Shown piece by piece: positions 8,661 to 13,851 of a stretch of DNA of 13,851 nt (positions within the stretch are counted from its first letter, which is position 1; each line of letters starts with the position of its first letter). The stretch comes from Halanaerobiales bacterium (lineage in GTDB: Bacteria > Bacillota_F > Halanaerobiia > DY22613), in the NCBI GenBank assembly GCA_023128035.1, contig JAGMES010000109.1:1-13851 (forward strand). The letters run 5' to 3'. Below the pieces are notes generated by a model, which saw only the letters and a program-made list of their open reading frames with translations, was not told the DNA's origin and did not search any database. The translations under genes and the position numbers were made by a program.

Positions 8661-8694
8661 TTAAAAAGCCAACTACGTATAGTTGGCTTTTTAA
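8661..8694. terminator. Strong bidirectional terminator ending the catabolic operon
   Basis: A perfect 15-base-pair stem, TTAAAAAGCCAACTA with its complement, closes on a CGTA loop (8676-8679). A and T runs flank both sides, so it terminates in either direction. It lies 13 bases beyond the stop of the small frame at 8708 and 110 bases beyond the nitroreductase stop. Confidence 0.9.
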
Positions 8695-8707
8695 ATCTTT
8701 TTAATTT

Positions 8708-8827
8708 TTAACCTTGCACAATTACAGTACCTTTATTATTAGTAATAGCTTCTAAAGCATTATCTAAAGAAGCAATAATCGCACGTTCTCCACCTTGTTC
8801 AATATTAATAACGATCGTAAGATACAA
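8708..8827 (-). CDS. Small overlapping ORF (39 residues) or gene remnant after nitroreductase
   Basis: A frame offset from the nitroreductase overlaps its last 23 bases and continues to a TAA at 8708-8710, just before the operon terminator. It reads L-Y-L-T-I-V-I-N-I, then EQGGERAIIASLDNALEAIT (residues 10-29), ending GTVIVQG. The composition looks like real protein: a strand, a Gly-Gly turn, an amphipathic helix, then another strand. Codon use resembles the neighbours. No ribosome binding site is visible before the TTG (8827), and the frame is closed upstream by TAA. It could be a small translationally coupled gene or the tail of a deleted gene. The family was not recognised. Confidence 0.4.
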   Translation of the reverse strand: MYLTIVINIEQGGERAIIASLDNALEAITNNKGTVIVQG

Positions 8828-9284
8828 GTTCAGTTAACGGTTTATGCTCTGGCATTGCTAGATTTTCTACAGGGTACCCTACAGGTAATAAACAAACTAC
8901 ATTTACATCTGCAGGAATTGCTAATAACTCTTTAACTTTAGCTTCATCAAAAGATCTAATCCAGCAAGTACCCAAACCTTCACTAGCTGCAACCAGTGAG
9001 ATATGATCTACAACGATAGTAGCATTCATATCCTTCGGTTCTTTACTTGAACATGCTACTATAACAACTGGAGCATCACCAATGAAATCTTGTGCGCATG
9101 CCTCATTTACCTTTTTTCTCATCTCTGCATCTTTAACAACAACCAGTTTCCACATTTGTTTATTATTACCGGTAGGTGCTAACTGACCTGCTGTCAAAAG
9201 TTTTTGCAAAATTTCATCATTAATCGGCTCATCTTTATAATCTCTAATACTTCTTCTTGTACGAATCGCTTCCATTATATCCAT
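8805..9284 (-). CDS. Nitroreductase-family FMN oxidoreductase
   Basis: A small cytosolic flavoprotein of the nitroreductase superfamily, which reduces nitro compounds, quinones, enones or other acceptors with NAD(P)H. At 159 residues it is shorter than classic members (about 200). N-terminal TRRSIRDYK (residues 9-17) is the FMN-phosphate motif; APTGNNKQMWK (about 36-46) and GLGTCWIRSF (about 107-116) are the other two conserved blocks. The C-terminal segment lacks the long extension of larger enzymes. ATG 9284 is chosen because GAGGTG lies six bases upstream; a TTG at 9302 in the same frame has no such site. It is the last well-supported gene of the operon, 31 bases after the nitrilase gene. 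The physiological substrate is unknown, but the position suggests a reductive step in the same pathway. Confidence 0.88.
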   Translation of the reverse strand: MDIMEAIRTRRSIRDYKDEPINDEILQKLLTAGQLAPTGNNKQMWKLVVVKDAEMRKKVNEACAQDFIGDAPVVIVACSSKEPKDMNATIVVDHISLVAASEGLGTCWIRSFDEAKVKELLAIPADVNVVCLLPVGYPVENLAMPEHKPLTELVSYDRY

Positions 9285-9315
9285 TTGATTCACCTCACAC
9301 AAGTTTTTTATAAAC

Positions 9316-10221
9316 CTAATCTTCTAAAGAAGCCTTGTCATAAGGAATTCTGCGTGAAGGCTCAAATTGACTTTTTGCTTCTTTTAAAATTTCTTTATAA
9401 ATACCAATATGGCGATCTTCAAGATGGTCAAAGATCATCGGTGATTTAACACCATAGCTAACGTATTTAAGTGGTTCTGGATCTAACTTTGTAGCAACAA
9501 CCTCTTCTGTTCCACGACCCAAAGCTAACTTTTGAGCAATCGGACTAATGATCATACTATGACCGAAGTAATAGTTTTCACCTGCATCTGGACCAATTGA
9601 GTTAACAGCCACAAAATATACATGGTTATCATAAGCACGAGCCATGTTAGTCATCTCCCAGATATCATAGCTTCTTAAGAGAGCCGCTGGGCGTACAATA
9701 ACTTCTGCACCTTTTACAGCTAACAGACGGCTTAATTCTGGGAAGTCACCATCATAACAGATTATCATACCAATCTTACCAAGTTTAGTATCATATACTT
9801 CTGCTGAAGTTCCAGGAGTACACCATCCGCCTCCAGCTTTCCGCTCTGTTGGGAATGGATGTGTCTTACGGTATACACCTACAATTTCACCTTCTGGGCC
9901 AATTAAAGCTGATGAATTATAAACACAGCCTCTAGATAGGCCACGCTCATATGTTGGTAATACTACATAAACTCCATGCTTCTTAGCTGCTTTAGCTACA
10001 GGATCAGTTAAACGACCTGGAATAGTATCTACAAGATCCCATAACTCTTCTGCAGACATATTTGGAGTAAAACCAGTAGTAATTGTCTCAGGAAATACAA
10101 TCAATTCAGCTTCATTTTCTTCCACGGCTTTATCTATCCATTGCACAATTTTAACTAAATTTGCTTCTACATCATTTGGTTTAATGGCAATTTGCACACC
10201 TGCTGCTACAAATTCTTTCAT
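9316..10221 (-). CDS. Nitrilase-superfamily C-N hydrolase (amidase/carbamoylase type)
   Basis: A cytosolic hydrolase of amides or N-carbamoyl compounds through a cysteine thioester. The catalytic set is complete: E45 in IVFPETITTG, K119 in YRKTHPF and C155 in IICYDGDFPE. A second conserved glutamate candidate is E126. The 301-residue length and the single CN-hydrolase domain fit branches such as aliphatic amidase, formamidase and N-carbamoyl amino acid or N-carbamoylputrescine hydrolase. The ICYDGDFPE motif points to amide or carbamoyl chemistry rather than true nitriles, but the substrate cannot be read. ATG 10221 has GGGGG about seven bases upstream. It follows the cyclase-type hydrolase after a large hairpin and precedes the nitroreductase by 31 bases. 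Release of ammonia or carbamate from a ring-opened product is a reasonable guess. Confidence 0.92.
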   Translation of the reverse strand: MKEFVAAGVQIAIKPNDVEANLVKIVQWIDKAVEENEAELIVFPETITTGFTPNMSAEELWDLVDTIPGRLTDPVAKAAKKHGVYVVLPTYERGLSRGCVYNSSALIGPEGEIVGVYRKTHPFPTERKAGGGWCTPGTSAEVYDTKLGKIGMIICYDGDFPELSRLLAVKGAEVIVRPAALLRSYDIWEMTNMARAYDNHVYFVAVNSIGPDAGENYYFGHSMIISPIAQKLALGRGTEEVVATKLDPEPLKYVSYGVKSPMIFDHLEDRHIGIYKEILKEAKSQFEPSRRIPYDKASLED

Positions 10222-10255
10222 CTATGTGCCCCCTTTTTTTATAGGTACTTAATCT

Positions 10256-10314
10256 TTAAAAAAGGGGCTGGAAGGATGCTCCCTATGGGAAGATTCCCTC
10301 AGTCCCTTTTTTAA
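10256..10314. terminator. Large hairpin between cyclase and nitrilase genes (terminator or attenuator)
   Basis: TTAAAAAAGGGGCTG (10256-10270) pairs with CAGTCCCTTTTTTAA (10300-10314), fifteen pairs with one G/U. The 29-base apex contains a further CCC-TAT-GGG mini-hairpin and a GGGAAGATTCCC palindrome. A and T runs at both ends make it look like a bidirectional terminator. Its place in the middle of five co-directional genes suggests partial termination, mRNA processing, or a separate promoter for nitrilase and nitroreductase. It could also be a dispersed short palindromic repeat. Confidence 0.65.
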
Positions 10315-10339
10315 TCAAAACTAATTACTCTTCAACTAA

Positions 10340-11092
10340 TTAAGCTTCCATGTCAAAAGCAACAACCCGGCAGATGCAGGACTCGCCATCAACAAATCTC
10401 CATGGGAAGCAACCAATTGTCATTCTTCTATTAAGAATTTTGTCAACATCCCCACCAATATTCTCAACATGGATAATACCATGTGGGAACAATTTGGTGT
10501 GCATTAATTGACGATCATCTGGTGAAAAGATATCATCGATAGATTTACCTAATTTTGCTTCCATTTCTTCAGCCAAATCTGGACGAAGTTTACGAATTAC
10601 AGTGTTCATTGGGTGATCAGCAGAACCACAGTCAACACCGATCCAACGGATTTTCATCTTCTTACACCAATCAGCAAATTCACCTATTGGTCCTGGATGT
10701 TTACACATATAAGCTTCTTCATCAGCTTCTGGTTGATCATAAGCATACTTGCTGTAACCAGTATAGATAACGAGAATATCGCCTTCTTTAACTTCTACTC
10801 TATCAGTGATATCTTTGGAAGTATAAATTCCGTATTCACCGATATGGCTTAAGTCAACGATAACACCTTCATGTACTAAGTCTTCCAATGGAATACTAGC
10901 AATGTCACGACCAGCAGTCCAGAAATGACGCTCTCCATCTAAATGAGTACCAACGTGGTTACTAGTAGAAATTATCTGGCCATTTACTCTTTCAGTAGAA
11001 AGTCTTTTAAAATATTTTACTTCAAGTGGCGCATAAGTTGGCCATGGTGGAGTGTTAATGCTTAATGGTTGAGTCAGATCATACATTTTCAT
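10340..11092 (-). CDS. Cyclase-family metal-dependent hydrolase (KynB/isatin hydrolase fold)
   Basis: A cytosolic Mn/Zn-dependent hydrolase that opens a cyclic amide or cleaves an N-acyl bond, as in kynurenine formamidase and isatin hydrolase. The signature HVGTHLDGERHF (46-57) supplies metal ligands H46, H50, D52 and probably H56. It matches HxGTHxDxPxH except that the usual proline position is glutamate. IGVDCGSADHP (151-161) and HVENIGG (208-214) are further conserved blocks near the active site. The protein has 250 residues, within the family range. ATG 11092 has AAAGGAG ten bases upstream; the second ATG (11086) is less well placed. It lies 77 bases after the CoA-transferase. Next to a nitrilase and a DUF1116 protein, a ring-opening role for a cyclic amide or ureide is plausible; the substrate is unknown. 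Confidence 0.88.
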   Translation of the reverse strand: MKMYDLTQPLSINTPPWPTYAPLEVKYFKRLSTERVNGQIISTSNHVGTHLDGERHFWTAGRDIASIPLEDLVHEGVIVDLSHIGEYGIYTSKDITDRVEVKEGDILVIYTGYSKYAYDQPEADEEAYMCKHPGPIGEFADWCKKMKIRWIGVDCGSADHPMNTVIRKLRPDLAEEMEAKLGKSIDDIFSPDDRQLMHTKLFPHGIIHVENIGGDVDKILNRRMTIGCFPWRFVDGESCICRVVAFDMEA

Positions 11093-11135
11093 GCTAAAAT
11101 CTCTCCTTTAAAATAATATTTTATTTTGAATGGAA

Positions 11136-11156
11136 GGTCAAGAGCAAACCTTGACC
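11136..11156. other. Short hairpin between CoA-transferase and cyclase genes
   Basis: GGTCAAG (11136-11142) and CTTGACC (11150-11156) form a perfect seven-base stem with a seven-base loop, 13 bases past the CoA-transferase stop. There is no T-run after it on the minus strand, so it is unlikely to terminate transcription. It may stabilise or separate the two messages, or serve as an operator. Confidence 0.35.
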
Positions 11157-11169
11157 CCATTAGCAAACA

Positions 11170-12330
11170 TTACCCCAGAAAACGTTTAAGAATTTCTTCA
11201 TTATGCTCTCCTAATTCAGGAGCGGATTCCCGTACTATTTCATCTTCAAAAGAAGACATTTTAATCGGGTTACCTGCCATAACTACTTTACCAGCCACAG
11301 GGTCATTAGCTTCTACTAGCATGTGACGAGCTTCAATCTGTGGATGTTCAAAGAGTTTATCAACTGTATTGATCGGCCCAACTGGAATATTTGCATTATC
11401 CAGAAGTTCGATCCATTCAGCAGAAGTTTTTTGAGCAATAATCTCATCCATAATCTTTTTAATCTTTTCATAGTTCTCAGTTCTTGCTGCATTGGTCGCC
11501 AGTTCTGGATCTGTAATTAAATCTTCTCTACCAACAGTTTCACAGAACATAGCCCAGAGTTTATCATTACCAATAGCAACTATTACCCAATCATCAGAAG
11601 CTTTGAATGCTTCAAAAGGAGTAATTGAAGGATGACGTGCACCTAATGGTTTTGGTGCAACTCCCGTTGTTGTATAACGAGCAATAGCGTTCTCAAGAAT
11701 TGCTACTTGAGAATCCAACATAGAAACATCAATCTTTTGCCCTTCTCCAGTGAACTCACGACGGTAAAGAGCAGAGCAGATACCGATTGCAGTAAACATA
11801 CCTGCATTGATATCACCAATTGATGCTCCTACACGAGTAGGTGCTCCACCTGGTTGTCCAGTAATACTCATGATTCCTCCTGCAGCTTGTACAATCATAT
11901 CATAAGCTGCTTTTTTGGAATGTGGCCCAGTATGACCAAAACCAGAACTTGCAGCATAGATCAAGCGAGGGTTGATTTTTTTCAATTCTTCGTATCCAAA
12001 ACCCAGTTTTTCCATGGTTCCAGGACGGAAGTTTTCAGTTATAACATCCACTTTTTTAACCAATTCAAGGAAAATTCCACGATCTTTTTCATCCTTTAGA
12101 TTAAGTGTAATACTTTTCTTACCGCGATTTAGACTGATAAAGTAAGCACTTTTACCATTAACAAATGGTCCAAATGTCCGAGAATCATCTCCAACTTCAG
12201 GACGCTCCACTTTAATTACCTCTGCACCAAGATCCGCAAGGATCATGGTGCAGTAAGGGCCTGCTAAAACTCTAGTAAGATCGAGAACTACTACATCTTT
12301 TAATGGCTTATTGTTTGCCACAGTTCTCAT
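11170..12330 (-). CDS. CaiB/BaiF family III CoA-transferase
   Basis: A cytosolic enzyme that moves CoA between carboxylic acids, so an acid from the pathway can be activated without ATP. The 386-residue protein shows the family pattern: LDLTRVLAGPYCTMILADLG (16-35), VERPEVGDDSR (41-51), NRGKKSITLNLK (68-79), ENFRPGTMEKLG (99-110) and VGASIGDINAGMF (167-179). In the last of these, D173 is the expected catalytic aspartate that forms the acyl anhydride. Domain order is normal and the gene is intact. The start is unsure: ATG 12330 touches the AGAGAGG ribosome binding site, while GTG 12321 has nine bases of spacing and may be the true start. It follows the DUF1116 gene by 53 bases. Substrates cannot be told from sequence; formyl-, succinyl-, oxalyl- and aryl-CoA transferases share this fold. 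Confidence 0.93.
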   Translation of the reverse strand: MRTVANNKPLKDVVVLDLTRVLAGPYCTMILADLGAEVIKVERPEVGDDSRTFGPFVNGKSAYFISLNRGKKSITLNLKDEKDRGIFLELVKKVDVITENFRPGTMEKLGFGYEELKKINPRLIYAASSGFGHTGPHSKKAAYDMIVQAAGGIMSITGQPGGAPTRVGASIGDINAGMFTAIGICSALYRREFTGEGQKIDVSMLDSQVAILENAIARYTTTGVAPKPLGARHPSITPFEAFKASDDWVIVAIGNDKLWAMFCETVGREDLITDPELATNAARTENYEKIKKIMDEIIAQKTSAEWIELLDNANIPVGPINTVDKLFEHPQIEARHMLVEANDPVAGKVVMAGNPIKMSSFEDEIVRESAPELGEHNEEILKRFLG

Positions 12331-12337
12331 CCTCTCT

Positions 12338-12365
12338 AATTCTTAATTCTCAATTCTTAATTACT
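12338..12365. repeat. Four tandem heptamers upstream of the CoA-transferase
   Basis: AATTCTT, AATTCTC, AATTCTT and AATTACT follow one another without gaps between the DUF1116 and CoA-transferase genes. The array is short and degenerate. Such heptamer runs change length by slippage; it lies just upstream of the CoA-transferase ribosome binding site, so copy number could alter spacing in the intergenic leader. No known function is assigned. Confidence 0.6.
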
Positions 12366-12368
12366 TAG

Positions 12369-12401
12369 ATTGCAGCATTTCCGCTATTGCAGCATTTCCG
12401 C
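12369..12401. repeat. Direct 16-bp duplication at the 3' end of the DUF1116 gene
   Basis: ATTGCAGCATTTCCGC occurs at 12369-12384 and again at 12386-12401, one base apart (a 17-base period). On the coding strand the second copy shifts the frame and creates the TAG at 12384-12386. With one copy removed the protein would continue Q-S-K and stop at a TAA. The duplication therefore removes only two residues and is probably recent. Confidence 0.85.
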
Positions 12402-13628
12402 AAAAGCTACCAAAGCATCTTCAAAACATTTCTTTGGAGGACGAACTAAACCAGCACCAACTTGACCTACACCAGCATCTTTATGTGCAATACCTGTGTT
12501 GATGATTGGTAAAATACCAGTCTCCATAACTTTTCTGATATCAACACCAGTTGGAGTACCTCTAAAGTCGAGTGCACCAATGCGATATACATTATTTTCA
12601 GCTAAAGTAATCTCATACATGGACTTAGAATACTTGATTGCATCATCTGGGCTACCACCAACAAATTGAGTAATCGCTGGAGATGCAGCCATAGCAAAAC
12701 CACCAATACCAGTGGTTTCAGTGATTACACTGTCACCTACATCAGGGTTAGCATCTTCTGGACCATATCCTGGAAAGAAGAGACCATCGATAATCTCAGC
12801 AGGAGCATTAAACCAACGATCACCTAAACCACTTACTCTAATACCAAATTCTGTACCATTACGAGCCATTGCAGATACTAATGTACTATTTTCAATACCA
12901 TGTGCTGGATCTAATGTAGATTTACAAGCAGGCATTGTCAGATTCAAGAAGAAATGGTCATTGCTATTTAAGAATTCAAAAATAGCAGCAATTGTCTCAT
13001 TGTCGTACCCTGATGTGACTAAACCTGGAGCTAACTTACGGATTAAAAGAGATGTACCAGCACGATTTCTGTTATGACCCTCATCACCCATTTGCAAAGC
13101 TTCAGCAATCATAGATTTTAAGTTAATTGAACCAACAATCTCTAAAGTTTTCTTTAAAGCAGGAGCTAAAGTTTTTTCTATCCAACGAAGTCTTTCAATA
13201 ACTTCTTCAGAATAAGCACCATAACGTAATACTTTACCCAAACCTTCGTTTAAAGTACAGTATGCTTTATTTCCATAACTAGTATTTTCTACAACCCATA
13301 CAGGCATGGATGCAGACATGATTCCAGCCATTGGACCAACTGAATTATGATGATGGCAAGAATCAAAAGTAATATCTCCAGATTTAGCTAAAGCAATAGC
13401 TTCCTCTTCATTACTGGCAAGACCTTCATACAAGAGTGCACCAATTACTGCACCACGTACAGGTCCAGACATGGATTCCCATCCATTTTTGAATGGAGGT
13501 CCAGCGTGAAAAATAGATTTTTTGGTCATACCTGGTACTACATCCATAGCAATTTGTACATCAACCAAAGTAGGTTGTGCATTCAAGACGATTTCTATCG
13601 CCTTTTGATTGGCTTCTTTAATACTCAT
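12384..13628 (-). CDS. DUF1116 (YlbE-type) protein, oxamate-carbamoyltransferase-complex homolog
   Basis: This 414-residue protein belongs to DUF1116. Escherichia coli YlbE of this family sits in the fdrA-ylbE-ylbF allantoin cluster and has been linked to oxamate carbamoyltransferase, which frees carbamoyl phosphate. Family marks include HAGPPFKNGWESMSGPVRGA (41-60), DSCHHHNSVGPMAG (89-102), MGDEGHNRNRAG (180-191), RVSGLGDRWFNAP (264-276) and HKDAGVGQVGAG (382-393). No membrane segment or signal peptide is seen. ATG 13628 has AGGAGGT six bases upstream. It is the first gene of the five-gene minus-strand operon. No fdrA or ylbF partner lies beside it, and it is followed by CoA-transferase and hydrolase genes, so it may act with other subunits here or encoded elsewhere. 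Its last two residues were lost through a 17-base tandem duplication. The family is clear; the reaction is inferred. Confidence 0.85.
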   Translation of the reverse strand: MSIKEANQKAIEIVLNAQPTLVDVQIAMDVVPGMTKKSIFHAGPPFKNGWESMSGPVRGAVIGALLYEGLASNEEEAIALAKSGDITFDSCHHHNSVGPMAGIMSASMPVWVVENTSYGNKAYCTLNEGLGKVLRYGAYSEEVIERLRWIEKTLAPALKKTLEIVGSINLKSMIAEALQMGDEGHNRNRAGTSLLIRKLAPGLVTSGYDNETIAAIFEFLNSNDHFFLNLTMPACKSTLDPAHGIENSTLVSAMARNGTEFGIRVSGLGDRWFNAPAEIIDGLFFPGYGPEDANPDVGDSVITETTGIGGFAMAASPAITQFVGGSPDDAIKYSKSMYEITLAENNVYRIGALDFRGTPTGVDIRKVMETGILPIINTGIAHKDAGVGQVGAGLVRPPKKCFEDALVAFAEMLQ

Positions 13629-13827
13629 GACGTTACCTCCTATATTATATACGCAAATCTGCGCATTTTCTCTGTGAAATAATATAGCTTTTGAGATATA
13701 ACTCCCACTTCTATAAGTGGTGGGAATTGTATTTAATCTTCAGTGGGGGTACAATCCTCCACTGAAGCCCCAATGTTCAGCTTTAGCTGGACAAGTTCAC
13801 TGGATATTATTAGAGAGGTCTATGATA
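13629..13827. other. Intergenic region with three successive hairpins (leader or IS200/IS605-like end)
   Basis: Three stem-loops occur in 90 bases. H1 pairs TCCCAC 13703-13708 with GTGGGA 13720-13725. H2 pairs CTTCAGTGGGGG 13738-13749 with CCTCCACTGAAG 13756-13767 (12 pairs, one G/U, TACAAT loop). H3 pairs GTTCAGC 13775-13781 with GCTGGAC 13786-13792. GTTCAC follows at 13795-13800. No T-run follows any of them, so they are not simple terminators. The region lies upstream of both DUF1116 (leftward) and the frame starting at 13828 (rightward). It could be a structured mRNA leader, an operator region, or the subterminal palindromes of an IS200/IS605-type element or a derived miniature element. 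On the minus strand TATAAT occurs between 13640 and 13650, close to the DUF1116 ribosome binding site. Confidence 0.45.
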
Positions 13828-13851
13828 ATGGAACAAAAGAAAATAATCAAA
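13828..13851 (+). CDS. Partial CDS, 5' end only, product unknown
   Basis: ATG at 13828 opens a frame M-E-Q-K-K-I-I-K that continues to the window edge. AGAGAGG lies about nine bases upstream, a fair ribosome binding site; an in-frame ATG at 13822 is closer to it and less likely. Eight residues do not identify the product. The hairpins just upstream would fit a leader of this gene or the left end of an insertion sequence, but nothing here decides it. Confidence 0.4.

Noticed and set aside
12338..12401. A CRISPR array
   Set aside because: The repeats here are a 7-base tandem run and one 16-base duplication without spacers. No regularly spaced 23-40 base repeats were seen anywhere in the window.
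12712..13077. A 121-codon plus-strand open frame opposite the DUF1116 gene
   Set aside because: It lies wholly inside a strongly conserved gene on the other strand and has no recognisable motif or ribosome binding site, so it is treated as a shadow.
1..13851. tRNA or rRNA genes
   Set aside because: No cloverleaf-like segment with TTCGANNC and an acceptor stem, and no rRNA signature, was noticed in the intergenic regions; a tRNA scan was not possible here.

Overview
The window is AT-rich, with strong AGGAGG- or GGGGG-type ribosome binding sites, simple hairpin-plus-T-run terminators, a Bacillota-style HtrA protease, a DUF1540-like micro-protein and two chemotaxis transducers. This fits a motile, probably anaerobic, low-GC Bacillota (Clostridia or Halanaerobiales type). 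This is inferred from composition and gene types; no rRNA or other marker is present. selA implies that the cell makes selenoproteins, although no selenoprotein gene was recognised here.

Left part (1-3900). selA lies on the minus strand. A further reading frame starts inside its stop codon (ATGA overlap) and leaves the window at the left edge. Divergent from selA is a plus-strand dCache/HAMP methyl-accepting chemotaxis gene. It is complete and in one frame except for a single TAA at codon 171, so it is read here as a nonsense-interrupted pseudogene. A shared hairpin terminator separates it from a convergent htrA-type membrane-anchored serine protease.

Middle part (3900-8700). Upstream of htrA are two AT-rich dyads and a divergent 37-residue protein with a DUF1540-like cysteine motif. 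The 3' end of that small gene doubles as the terminator hairpin of the next minus-strand unit. That unit is a two-gene operon: a six-TM methyl-accepting chemotaxis protein followed 17 bases later by an FAD-dependent oxidoreductase of the lycopene-cyclase/geranylgeranyl-reductase type. The pairing is unusual and may link a flavoenzyme to signalling.

Right part (8661-13628). Five minus-strand genes follow each other in transcription order: a DUF1116 (YlbE-type) protein, a CaiB/BaiF family III CoA-transferase, a metal-dependent cyclase-type hydrolase (kynurenine formamidase/isatin hydrolase fold), a nitrilase-superfamily C-N hydrolase and a small FMN nitroreductase. They end in a perfect 15-bp terminator hairpin. 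Taken together they look like a catabolic operon for a nitrogen-containing, possibly cyclic amide or ureide, compound: ring opening, amide or carbamoyl removal, CoA activation and a carbamoyl-transfer-like step. The substrate cannot be read from the sequence. Structured elements lie within it: a 59-base hairpin between cyclase and nitrilase, a 7-bp hairpin between CoA-transferase and cyclase, heptamer repeats before the CoA-transferase, and a 16-bp direct duplication at the end of the DUF1116 gene. A 39-codon overlapping frame at the 3' end of the operon looks coding.

Right edge (13629-13851). Three consecutive hairpins lie between the DUF1116 start and a plus-strand reading frame that begins at 13828 and runs off the window. 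They may be a regulatory leader or the end of an IS200/IS605-type element.
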